A stretch of 46,886 nucleotides of DNA, taken from Shewanella nanhaiensis. Lineage in GTDB: Bacteria; Pseudomonadota; Gammaproteobacteria; Enterobacterales; Shewanellaceae. The position numbers and the translations under genes are program-made. The first letter of the stretch is position 1. Every line of letters begins with the position of its first letter. Shown in pieces: positions 1-6,293 of this stretch. The notes beneath the pieces were generated by a model. It saw only the letters and a program-made list of their open reading frames with translations. It was not told where the DNA came from and made no database searches. The stretch is from positions 1-46,886 of the forward strand of contig NZ_JAHZST010000027.1 in assembly GCF_019457885.1 (NCBI RefSeq), given 5' to 3'.

Positions 1-86
1 TCCCATCTCGAACTCAGAAGTGAAACGCAATCGCGCCGATGGTAGTGTGGGGTCTCCCCATGTGAGAGTAGGTCATTTCCAGGCGC
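1..86 (+). rRNA. rrf: 5S ribosomal RNA, 3' part (5' end outside window)
   Basis: The first 86 bases match the 3' two thirds of a gammaproteobacterial 5S rRNA: the loop segment CGAACTCAGAAGTGAAACGC, then GCGCCGATGGTAGTGTGGGG, then TCTCCCCATGTGAGAGTAGG. The terminal stem strand CCAGGCG follows and marks the mature 3' end to within a base or two. The 5' third lies before the window. An intrinsic terminator follows 15 bases later, so this is the last gene of an upstream plus-strand rRNA operon. Confidence 0.95.
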
Positions 87-100
87 CTATTTAAGTGAAG

Positions 101-127
101 AAGCCACCTTATTAAGGTGGCTTTTTT
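101..127 (+). terminator. Terminator of the upstream rRNA operon
   Basis: A 9-bp perfect stem (AAGCCACCT with AGGTGGCTT, loop TATTA) is followed directly by a run of Ts. It lies 15 bases after the 5S 3' end and is the expected Rho-independent stop of the rRNA operon. Confidence 0.9.
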
Positions 128-179
128 GCGTTTGGGGTTTTATAAGTTTTCAACGTTGCTTTCCATAGTCAATTTCAAT

Positions 180-225
180 GTAGGCAGGTGGCTTTTCCAC
201 TTAAGCACGTACGTGCAATGCCTAC
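180..225. repeat. Cruciform-like nested inverted repeat
   Basis: Arms GTAGGCA (180-186) and TGCCTAC (219-225) enclose two further hairpins: GTGG/CCAC (188-200) and the perfect 12-bp palindrome GCACGTACGTGC (205-216). Part of it recurs at 583-616. Its function is not known. It lies in the spacer after the rRNA terminator. Confidence 0.6.
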
Positions 226-230
226 TCTCG
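197..230 (+). repeat. Degenerate 34-bp direct repeat, copy 1
   Basis: The sequence beginning CCACTTAAGCACGTACGTGC is repeated at 583-616 with a handful of substitutions (CCACTCAAGCACGTACTTGC). The two copies flank the block of 5S-like fragments, which suggests duplication of a larger spacer unit. Confidence 0.6.
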
Positions 231-323
231 ACGTCGACCCGCCGCTGAGCGGGGCCTACAGTTCAACGATTACATCGCTTCTCGCTACAAAGTAGCTTAA
301 TGCTACGCATTCAAAGCACTACT

Positions 324-384
324 TCTCCGCCCCCATGTGTTCGCTGCGCGAACTCCGAGAGTAGGCCATTGCCAGGCGCCTAAT
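324..384 (+). pseudogene. Decayed 5S rRNA 3'-end fragment A with hairpin insert
   Basis: CCCCATGTG (331-339) and GAGAGTAGGCCATTGCCAGG (357-376) followed by CGCCTAAT reproduce the last roughly 45 bases of the 5S gene at 46-90, including the bases just past its mature end. They are separated by an insert (340-356) whose core TTCGCTGCGCGAA can fold on itself. The 5' part of a 5S gene is absent, so this is a relic, not a functional gene. Confidence 0.55.
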
Positions 385-446
385 AACGAAAGAGTGACCA
401 CTCGAACATGGGGAAATAGATAGCGCATGCGAAGCATGCCACATTT

Positions 447-548
447 CCATGTGGAGTAGGGTGAAATAGGCGTTGTTGGCGAAGCGCAGCTTCGTGCCTA
501 TTGAACGCGGAGAGCTGGCTCGCAGCTGGGCCATTGGAAGGCGCCTTT
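447..548 (+). pseudogene. Further 5S-like fragments B and C
   Basis: CCATGTGGAGTAGGG (447-461) resembles the 5S segment CCATGTGAGAGTAGG. GAGAG (510-514) and GGCCATTGGAAGGCGCCTTT (529-548) resemble the 5S end. They are split by the insert CTGGCTCGCAGCTG, whose ends AGCTG/CAGCT are complementary. Between them lies the perfect hairpin CGAAGC-GCA-GCTTCG (482-496). This looks like repeated copying and breakage of the 5S distal end. Confidence 0.4.
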
Positions 549-582
549 GGTATGGGTAAGAAATCACTTTTTATTGGCATAC

Positions 583-616
583 CCACTCAAGCACGTACTT
601 GCAACGCCTACCTCGC
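583..616 (+). repeat. Degenerate 34-bp direct repeat, copy 2
   Basis: Second copy of the sequence at 197-230. The inner palindrome carries a mismatch here (GCACGTACTTGC). It lies just after the hairpin arms GGTATG (549-554) and CATACC (578-583). Confidence 0.6.
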
Positions 617-627
617 ATGCAGGTTGA

Positions 628-771
628 TATGATGCTCTTGCCAAATCAACACTTCCATCATCTTTGGCGATCGGTGTCTATAGGTTTATGTTCTTCACTC
701 GTGATGAGTCTCTGGAGGTTGGAAAGGCTTTTGTTGAGAGCATGAACTGTCCTACTGATATTCTCTGTTAG
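628..771 (+). other. Short open stretch before murB, possible gene relic
   Basis: The frame 628-771 is open for 47 codons and reads like protein around residues FFTRDESLEVGKAFVES. The only ATG with room is at 688 (27 residues), with a poor ribosome binding site. I recognise no family. It may be the tail of a lost gene or chance; I favour a non-functional remnant. Confidence 0.2.
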
Positions 772-781
772 CGAAATACGT

Positions 782-787
782 TACAAT
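782..787 (+). promoter_or_regulatory. Possible -10 element of murB
   Basis: TACAAT, 30 bases before the murB start, is a good -10 hexamer, but no convincing -35 lies 16-18 bases upstream. Because the 5S terminator precedes it, murB needs a promoter in this spacer. Confidence 0.3.
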
Positions 788-816
788 AGCATTTTTAGAT
801 CTGAAGCTATCTCTCT

Positions 817-1848
817 ATGTCTGCTGAACAACTCCACTCTTTGAAGGCTTACAATACCTTTGCTATTGAGCATGCTTGCGTCTCAATTATTAATGCTGAT
901 TCCAAAGAGAGCTTGGTTGAAACTTGCCTTGGACTTCATCAGGCTGGTAAGCCATTTTTTGTGCTTGGTGGTGGGAGTAACATTTTATTAATCGAAGATT
1001 ATCTCGGTACGGTTGTACGTATTTTAACGAGAGGTGTTGAGGTTAGTGAGGATAGCGATTGTTACCTTCTCACTGTCGAGGCTGGTGAAAATTGGCATGA
1101 GTTGGTTGAGTATTGCCTTAAGCTCGGTATTTCTGGCTTAGAAAATCTGGCTTTGATCCCTGGGACTGTAGGCGCTGCACCTATACAAAACATAGGCGCC
1201 TATGGCGTTGAGTTTGTCGATGTTTGTGACTGGGTTGAATATCTTGACCTTACCGATGGGAAGTTGAAACGATTTAACGCAGCAGAGTGTGATTTTGGTT
1301 ATCGAGACTCTATCTTCAAGAGAGAGTTAAAGGGCTTAGCTGTTATTACCTCCGTGGGCTTTAAGCTGAGTAAGCGTTGGCAGCCTAGATTAGACTATGG
1401 TCCTTTAGCTCGGTTTGATATTGAAAGTGTTACACCATTGCAGGTATATAACTGTATCTGTGAAACTCGCATGTCAAAGCTTCCTGATCCAAAGATGTTG
1501 GGAAACGCGGGAAGCTTTTTTAAAAATCCCATCGTTAGCACTGAACAGTATTTAACACTGCAAAGGCAATATCCGACTATTGTTGGCTATCCTGTCGATG
1601 GTGGCACAAAATTAGCGGCGGGTTGGTTGATCGATAACGCAGGCCTAAAAGGTTTTGCTATCGGTAAAGCTTCGGTACATGAACAGCAAGCTCTTGTTTT
1701 AGTTAATAAGGGCGGGGCAACAGGTGATGATGTTATGTGTTTGGCAAGGTACATTATTGAGAAGATTTATACCCTCTTTTCTGTCATTCTAGAAGCTGAA
1801 CCCAGAGTAATTGGCGCACAAGGTGAGAGGGAGTTAACTAATGATTGA
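817..1848 (+). CDS. murB: UDP-N-acetylenolpyruvoylglucosamine reductase MurB
   Basis: This cytoplasmic FAD enzyme reduces UDP-GlcNAc-enolpyruvate to UDP-MurNAc with NADPH, the second committed step of peptidoglycan synthesis. The protein has 343 residues, close to the E. coli type I enzyme. The FAD-binding segment FFVLGGGSNILL is at residues 47-58 and LIPGTVGAAPIQNIGAYG at 113-130. GYRDS (161-165) holds the conserved Arg163. GNAGSFFKNP (229-238) contains the proton-donor Ser233, and the C-terminal acid is probably Glu328 in EAEPRVIG. The stop overlaps the birA start by 8 bases, so the two genes are translationally coupled. This pair downstream of an rRNA operon is also the arrangement in E. 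coli. Confidence 0.97.
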   Translation: MSAEQLHSLKAYNTFAIEHACVSIINADSKESLVETCLGLHQAGKPFFVLGGGSNILLIEDYLGTVVRILTRGVEVSEDSDCYLLTVEAGENWHELVEYCLKLGISGLENLALIPGTVGAAPIQNIGAYGVEFVDVCDWVEYLDLTDGKLKRFNAAECDFGYRDSIFKRELKGLAVITSVGFKLSKRWQPRLDYGPLARFDIESVTPLQVYNCICETRMSKLPDPKMLGNAGSFFKNPIVSTEQYLTLQRQYPTIVGYPVDGGTKLAAGWLIDNAGLKGFAIGKASVHEQQALVLVNKGGATGDDVMCLARYIIEKIYTLFSVILEAEPRVIGAQGERELTND

Positions 1849-2803
1849 TCAATGGCAGCGTAAGCGTGAGATTTTATCTGTACTCGATTCTGAGCAGTTT
1901 GTTTCAGGTGAAGCTTTAGCCGCTAAGCTGGGAGTGTCTCGAACTGCCATCGCTAACCACATTAGTGCGTTAGAAGAGTATGGCGTCGAGGTGTTTAGCG
2001 TCAAAGGAAAGGGATATAAATTAGCTAATTCACTCTCTTTGATAGATGAAGCTCTATTAAAGGAGACCGTTACACAACGTTGTTTTTATTACGATGAGAT
2101 CCCCAGCACGAATGCTTTTTTGCTTAAGCATTGTGAGGAGCTATCTTCCGGTGATATCTGCGTTGCTGAGTATCAATCGGCTGGACGAGGTCGGCGTGGA
2201 AGAACTTGGATCTCTCCCTACGGATGCCATCTATATTGTTCTATGTACTGGAATTTGTCTCAAGGGATGGCTCAAGCTACAGGATTAAGTCTAGTGGTTG
2301 CCTGTTCTTTGGTTAAAGTGCTCAATAATTTCGGGATCGATGGTTTAGGTGTAAAGTGGCCGAATGATATCTATCTTGATAATAAAAAATTAGCCGGTGT
2401 GTTAGTTGAGATGAATGGTCAGGCAGATACAGAGTGTCATCTGGTTATTGGGATCGGGATTAATATGTCTATGTCTCGTGCCCAAGGAGATAAGATTGAT
2501 CAACCATGGAGCGATCTTTCTCAAAGTAGAGTCGTGCCGAGTAAAACCGAGTTAACAATCTCATTGCAGCGCCAGCTCCATGAAGATCTTACTTTATTTG
2601 AAAAAGAGGGGTTATCGGCATTTTTAACTCGCTGGAAAGAGGCTGATATCTTCGATGGTAAGCATGTAAAACTCTTAATGGGTGAGCAACGTATTGATGG
2701 AGTTTGCCAAGGTATCGACAAAACAGGGTCCATTTTATTGAAAACAGATAAGGGAGTAGAGTCTTTTGTTGGTGGAGAGATAAGCTTAAGAAGTGCCCAA
2801 TAG
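1841..2803 (+). CDS. birA: Bifunctional biotin-[acetyl-CoA carboxylase] ligase / biotin operon repressor BirA
   Basis: BirA makes biotinyl-5'-AMP and transfers biotin to the BCCP lysine of acetyl-CoA carboxylase; the adenylate-bound dimer also represses biotin synthesis genes. The 320-residue protein has an N-terminal winged helix (residues 10-61, with GEALAAKLGVSRTAIANHIS). It is followed by the ligase domain with the adenylate loop GRGRRGR (115-121), KWPNDIYL (172-179) and the active-site lysine in NKKLAGVLVE. The C-terminal SH3-like domain ends in VESFVGGEISLR. The presence of the DNA-binding domain marks the repressor class, not the single-function ligase. The ATG lies inside the last codons of murB. 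Confidence 0.97.
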   Translation: MIDQWQRKREILSVLDSEQFVSGEALAAKLGVSRTAIANHISALEEYGVEVFSVKGKGYKLANSLSLIDEALLKETVTQRCFYYDEIPSTNAFLLKHCEELSSGDICVAEYQSAGRGRRGRTWISPYGCHLYCSMYWNLSQGMAQATGLSLVVACSLVKVLNNFGIDGLGVKWPNDIYLDNKKLAGVLVEMNGQADTECHLVIGIGINMSMSRAQGDKIDQPWSDLSQSRVVPSKTELTISLQRQLHEDLTLFEKEGLSAFLTRWKEADIFDGKHVKLLMGEQRIDGVCQGIDKTGSILLKTDKGVESFVGGEISLRSAQ

Positions 2804-2811
2804 GCACTTCT
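2789..2811. terminator. Hairpin between convergent birA and coaA
   Basis: AGAAGTGCC (2789-2797) and GGCACTTCT (2803-2811) form a 9-bp stem around CAATA, overlapping the birA stop codon. No long T-run follows on either strand, so termination strength is uncertain, but its place between convergent genes fits a shared terminator. Confidence 0.55.
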
Positions 2812-2818
2812 GTTAACC

Positions 2819-3769
2819 TTATTTACGAAGTAGCACCTGACTCATCAAGTGGTCATCGCCTTTTTGCAAGATCAAGTGAGCACGGTCTCGAGTGGGCTCA
2901 ATATTGAGCTTTAAGTTGGGGCCGTTGATGCTATCCCAAATATTTGCTGCAGTGATTTTGGCTTCGTTATCATTTAGCTTAGAGTAGTGGTGGAAGTAGG
3001 AGTTTTCATCACTAAACGCACCACCGCGGAACTGTAAAAACCTATCTATATACCACTTCTTCAGCAGTTGCTCCTGGGCATCAACATAGATCGAAAAGTC
3101 GACGAAATCAGACACGAAAGGTTGCTGTGTCCCCACTGCTGCATCTTGGCTTGTTTGGAGAACGTTTAATCCTTCAATGATCAAAATATCCGGGCTTTCA
3201 ATTGCCTGATGATCATCTGTGATTCTGTCATAGCTAACATGAGAGTAGAGAGGTGCTTCAACATAAGGCGCTCCAGCTTTTATGTTGGAGATGAATTCTA
3301 CTAATAGCTTCATATCATAGCTTTCAGGAAAGCCTTTACGTTGTAGTAACCCCCGACGTTTGAGTTCGGCCAATGGGTATAAAAAACCATCAGTTGTCAC
3401 AAGATCAACTCTAGGGTGTTCAGGCCATTGACTCAATAAAGCTTGTAGAATACGTGCGGTGGTACTTTTACCTACAGCAACACTACCAGCAATGCTGATG
3501 ATATAGGGGCGCTTAGGAGGCTTTCTTCCTAGAAACTCATTAAGTACGAGACCACGTTTTTGTTTAGCACCGACAATAAGATTAAGCAAACGGCTAAGAG
3601 GAAGGTAGATATCGGTGACTTCAGTAAGCGATAGTTTTTCGTTTATACCTCTAAGATTAGCAAGCTCAGGCTCATTTAATGTAAGAGGTACCGATTCTCT
3701 TAATTCGGCCCACTGCGATCGTTGAAACGCAAGATAGAGTGCAGTGTGAATTTGATTTTCGGATTTCAT
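2819..3769 (-). CDS. coaA: Pantothenate kinase, type I (CoaA)
   Basis: CoaA phosphorylates pantothenate with ATP, the first and rate-setting step of coenzyme A synthesis, and is feedback-inhibited by CoA. The P-loop GSVAVGKS is at residues 95-102. TTDGFL, the segment KKGFPESYDM-like RKGFPESYDM, and EGLNVLQ are typical of the prokaryotic type I family. I chose the start at 3769 (MKSENQ), giving 316 residues, exactly the E. coli length, with AGGAGAG seven bases upstream. The frame stays open 40 codons further upstream, but that stretch has no family similarity or ribosome binding site. The gene is monocistronic and convergent with birA. Confidence 0.96.
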   Translation of the reverse strand: MKSENQIHTALYLAFQRSQWAELRESVPLTLNEPELANLRGINEKLSLTEVTDIYLPLSRLLNLIVGAKQKRGLVLNEFLGRKPPKRPYIISIAGSVAVGKSTTARILQALLSQWPEHPRVDLVTTDGFLYPLAELKRRGLLQRKGFPESYDMKLLVEFISNIKAGAPYVEAPLYSHVSYDRITDDHQAIESPDILIIEGLNVLQTSQDAAVGTQQPFVSDFVDFSIYVDAQEQLLKKWYIDRFLQFRGGAFSDENSYFHHYSKLNDNEAKITAANIWDSINGPNLKLNIEPTRDRAHLILQKGDDHLMSQVLLRK

Positions 3770-3953
3770 TAGTTTTCTCTCCTGTGAGGAGGCACAGTAC
3801 ACTAACGGATAATCATGAACAATAATAAACACGAGTTTGAACTCGATGTTTCTGCTGCTGACGTTTTCGTGGTGGAATAATAAACGCAAAGCTGATTTTG
3901 TAACCGAAAAAACATTAAAAAACGATTATTTTCATTTTTTTTCAATTTAGCTA

Positions 3954-3982
3954 TTGCACTTATGCCGACATTTCCATAATAT
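3954..3982 (+). promoter_or_regulatory. Stable-RNA promoter of the tRNA-tuf transcript
   Basis: TTGCAC (3954-3959), a 17-base spacer and TAATAT (3977-3982) are followed by a GC-rich discriminator (CCGCTACC). A T/A-rich tract at 3928-3948 upstream could act as an UP element. This is the build of a stringently controlled tRNA promoter, and the tRNA starts 18 bases further on. Confidence 0.7.
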
Positions 3983-4000
3983 CCGCTACCGAAATGACAC

Positions 4001-4076
<76 letters not shown>

Positions 4077-4083
4077 TTTCTCT

Positions 4084-4168
4084 GGAGGGGTTCCCGAGTG
4101 GCCAAAGGGATCAGACTGTAAATCTGACGGCTCAGCCTTCGAAGGTTCGAATCCTTCTCCCTCCACCA
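4084..4168 (+). tRNA. tRNA-Tyr (anticodon GTA)
   Basis: An 85-nt class II tRNA with a long variable arm, acceptor GGAGGGG/CCCTCC and encoded CCA. The anticodon loop CTGTAAA has GTA at 4118-4120. It corresponds to E. coli tyrU and lies 7 bases after tRNA-Thr. Confidence 0.97.
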
Positions 4169-4202
4169 TATTCTAAGTAGTTAGGTAACCTTAGTAGGTT
4201 GC

Positions 4203-4276
4203 GCGGATGTCGTATAATGGTATTACTCCAGCCTTCCAAGCTGATAACGCGGGTTCGATTCCCGCCATCCGCTCCA
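4203..4276 (+). tRNA. tRNA-Gly (anticodon TCC)
   Basis: A 74-nt tRNA with acceptor GCGGATG and 3' CATCCGC plus TCCA. The anticodon loop CTTCCAA has TCC at 4235-4237, and the T arm is CGGGTTCGATTCCCG. It corresponds to E. coli glyT. In E. coli a second tRNA-Thr follows, but not here in intact form. Confidence 0.97.
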
Positions 4277-4281
4277 ATATT

Positions 4282-4353
4282 CGCTGAATGCACTCAATAA
4301 AGGGTGCCCCCTGAAAAGGGGTTAGGTTATTAAAAACTACCCTTTCAGCGCCA
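4282..4353 (+). pseudogene. tRNA-like relic, probable decayed fourth tRNA
   Basis: This 72-nt segment starts 5 bases after tRNA-Gly. A perfect 7-bp acceptor-like stem CGCTGAA (4282-4288) / TTCAGCG (4344-4350) is followed directly by CCA. A D-arm-like hairpin GCAC/GTGC (4290-4307) and an anticodon-arm-like CCCC-TGAAAA-GGGG (4308-4321) follow. There is no GG(T)TCGA T loop and the discriminator base is missing, so it should not be charged. The position equals thrT of E. coli, whose acceptor also begins GCTGA. Alternatively it is an unrelated processing structure in the tuf leader. Confidence 0.45.
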
Positions 4354-4394
4354 ACCTGTTAAAATTCCTAGTTACGCAAAAAAATTAATCGATT

Positions 4395-4420
4395 CGATGC
4401 CTTTAAATGCATCGGATTTT
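4395..4420 (+). terminator. Attenuator-like terminator between tRNAs and tuf
   Basis: CGATGC (4395-4400) and GCATCG (4409-4414) form a hairpin followed by GATTTTTT. It would stop part of the transcripts leaving the tRNA genes, 48 bases before the first tuf start. No competing structure is obvious, so partial termination is the simple reading. Confidence 0.6.
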
Positions 4421-4467
4421 TTGTTGTACGCGGTTTAATCACCAAGATCTCTGATTGGGGCAATACC

Positions 4468-5652
4468 ATGGCTAAAGAAAAATTTGAACGTAATAAACCA
4501 CATGTAAACGTTGGTACTATCGGTCACGTTGACCATGGTAAAACTACGCTTACAGCAGCTATCTCAGCTGTATTGACTAAGACTTACGGTGGTGAAGCTC
4601 GTGACTTCGCACAGATCGATAACGCTCCAGAAGAGCGTGAGCGCGGTATTACAATTAATACCTCTCACATCGAATATGACACTCCTACTCGCCACTACGC
4701 ACACGTAGATTGTCCTGGTCACGCCGATTATGTTAAAAACATGATCACTGGTGCTGCTCAAATGGACGGCGCTATCCTAGTAGTTGCTTCTACAGATGGT
4801 CCAATGCCACAGACTCGTGAGCACATCCTGCTTTCTCGTCAGGTTGGTGTACCTTTCATCATCGTATTCATGAACAAGTGTGACATGGTTGATGATGAAG
4901 AGCTTTTAGAGCTAGTAGAGATGGAAGTTCGTGAACTTCTTTCTGAGTATGAGTTCCCAGGTGATGACCTACCAGTTATCCAAGGTTCAGCACTTAAAGC
5001 TCTTGAAGGCGAGCCAGAGTGGGAAGCTAAGATCATTGAGCTTGCAGAAGCACTAGATACTTACATTCCAGAGCCAGAGCGTGCTATTGATGGTGCATTC
5101 ATTCTTCCAATAGAAGATGTTTTCTCAATCTCAGGCCGTGGTACAGTTGTAACTGGTCGTGTAGAGCGCGGTATCATCAAAGTTGGTGAAGAAGTAGAAA
5201 TCGTTGGTATCAAAGATACTACTAAGACTACTTGTACTGGTGTTGAGATGTTCCGTAAGCTGCTTGACGAAGGTCGTGCTGGTGAGAACTGTGGTGTTCT
5301 TCTACGTGGTACTAAGCGTGAAGACGTTGAACGTGGTCAAGTACTTGCACAGCCAGGTTCAATCACTCCACACACAACTTTCCAGTCAGAAATCTACGTT
5401 CTGTCTAAAGAAGAAGGTGGACGTCACACTCCATTCTTCAAAGGCTACCGTCCACAGTTCTACTTCCGTACAACTGACGTAACCGGTACTATCGAATTGC
5501 CAGAAGGCGTAGAGATGGTAATGCCTGGTGATAACGTACAGATGACTGTAACGCTAATCTGCCCAATCGCGATGGACGAAGGTTTACGCTTCGCAATCCG
5601 TGAAGGTGGTCGTACAGTTGGTGCTGGTGTTGTAGCTAAGATCATCGCTTAA
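4468..5652 (+). CDS. tufB: Translation elongation factor EF-Tu, copy 1
   Basis: EF-Tu carries aminoacyl-tRNA to the ribosomal A site as a GTP complex. The 394-residue protein has G1 GHVDHGKT (19-26), DCPGHADYV (81-89) and NKCD (136-139), then the two beta-barrel domains. Placement after the Thr-Tyr-Gly tRNAs is that of E. coli tufB. It starts at ATG. It differs from the second copy (21220-22404) at five residues: Asn9, Thr74, Pro183, Ala187 and Ile190 here, against Ser, Ser, Ala, Ser and Leu there. The DNA of the last third is identical between the copies. Confidence 0.98.
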   Translation: MAKEKFERNKPHVNVGTIGHVDHGKTTLTAAISAVLTKTYGGEARDFAQIDNAPEERERGITINTSHIEYDTPTRHYAHVDCPGHADYVKNMITGAAQMDGAILVVASTDGPMPQTREHILLSRQVGVPFIIVFMNKCDMVDDEELLELVEMEVRELLSEYEFPGDDLPVIQGSALKALEGEPEWEAKIIELAEALDTYIPEPERAIDGAFILPIEDVFSISGRGTVVTGRVERGIIKVGEEVEIVGIKDTTKTTCTGVEMFRKLLDEGRAGENCGVLLRGTKREDVERGQVLAQPGSITPHTTFQSEIYVLSKEEGGRHTPFFKGYRPQFYFRTTDVTGTIELPEGVEMVMPGDNVQMTVTLICPIAMDEGLRFAIREGGRTVGAGVVAKIIA

Positions 5653-5679
5653 TCGCGATACTCTTTAGTAAACATCCAA

Positions 5680-5706
5680 AAAGGAAGCTTCGGCTTCCTT
5701 TTTTGT
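5680..5706 (+). terminator. Terminator after first tuf
   Basis: AAAGGAAGC-TTCG-GCTTCCTTT has a UUCG-type loop and a T-run. The same terminator follows the second tuf copy at 22432-22456, so it lies within the duplicated segment. Confidence 0.93.
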
Positions 5707-5737
5707 TTTTTTACGGATATTCTGACCAAGACAACGC

Positions 5738-5773
5738 TTGTATTCTTGCTTCGTAGCTAGAATAAGAATACAA
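5738..5773. repeat. Inverted repeat shared in part with the scyA upstream region
   Basis: TTGTATTCTT (5738-5747) and AAGAATACAA (5764-5773) are perfect 10-bp arms around 16 bases. The blocks TTGTATTCTTG and TAGCTAGAATAA recur at 40184-40194 and 40197-40208. It could be a regulator site, a promoter (TTGTAT, 17 bases, AATAAG) or a small dispersed element. Confidence 0.45.
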
Positions 5774-5814
5774 TCTATGGCCGATTTTTGACCCTCTGAG
5801 CTTACATTTAGCAA

Positions 5815-5841
5815 TTGAGAGTGTAGGCTCGGAATTATAGT
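5815..5841 (+). promoter_or_regulatory. Possible secE-nusG promoter
   Basis: TTGAGA (5815-5820) and TATAGT (5836-5841) are separated by only 15 bases. The position, 72 bases before secE and after the tuf terminator, is right, but the short spacer lowers confidence. Confidence 0.35.
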
Positions 5842-5912
5842 GGCTTGATGAGTTTCCTTATAACCATCAGCTAAACGCAAGCTCAGGTCGTAGTGAGTAA
5901 CGGAACTAATCG

Positions 5913-6284
5913 ATGACAACAAATACTGAAAGCCAGGGTAACTCTCTGGATATCGTAAAGTGGGCCCTAGTCGTTATTTTATTGGCTGCTGCTATTGTGG
6001 GCAACCAGATGTATAGCGAAGCCAGTGTTTTGGTTCGTGCAATCAGTGTGGTGGTAGCTTTTGTTATTGCTGGATTCATTGCATTACAAACTGAAAAGGG
6101 CAAGCAGGCGCTAACTTTTGCTCGTGAAGCACAAATAGAAGTACGTAAGGTTGTTTGGCCTACGCGTCAAGAAGCGCTAAATACAACATTTATTGTATTA
6201 GCAGCGACCGGTGTACTAGCGTTAATCCTTTGGGGAATGGACGCAGTATTACTGAGAATTGTTAATTTTATTACAGGCGTATAG
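5913..6284 (+). CDS. secE: Preprotein translocase subunit SecE
   Basis: SecE is the small clamp subunit that holds SecY together in the SecYEG inner-membrane channel. The protein has 123 residues. Three hydrophobic helices (about 15-33, 39-57 and 90-115) match the long gammaproteobacterial form. The conserved cytoplasmic amphipathic segment EVRKVVWPTRQEALNTT (about 75-91) precedes the last helix. nusG follows after 9 bases, the usual pairing. Confidence 0.97.
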   Translation: MTTNTESQGNSLDIVKWALVVILLAAAIVGNQMYSEASVLVRAISVVVAFVIAGFIALQTEKGKQALTFAREAQIEVRKVVWPTRQEALNTTFIVLAATGVLALILWGMDAVLLRIVNFITGV

Positions 6285-6293
6285 GCATTTCGA

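Noticed and set aside
319..567. Minus-strand open frames in the spacer after 5S
   Set aside because: They run through the 5S-like fragments and hairpins, have no ribosome binding site and no protein-like features.
5706..5912. tRNA-Trp gene between tuf and secE, as I recall for some relatives
   Set aside because: No acceptor, anticodon or T-arm sequence of any tRNA is found there.
5665..5922. 85-codon minus-strand open frame between tuf and secE
   Set aside because: Its 3' end runs through the tuf terminator and its start overlaps secE; composition is not protein-like.
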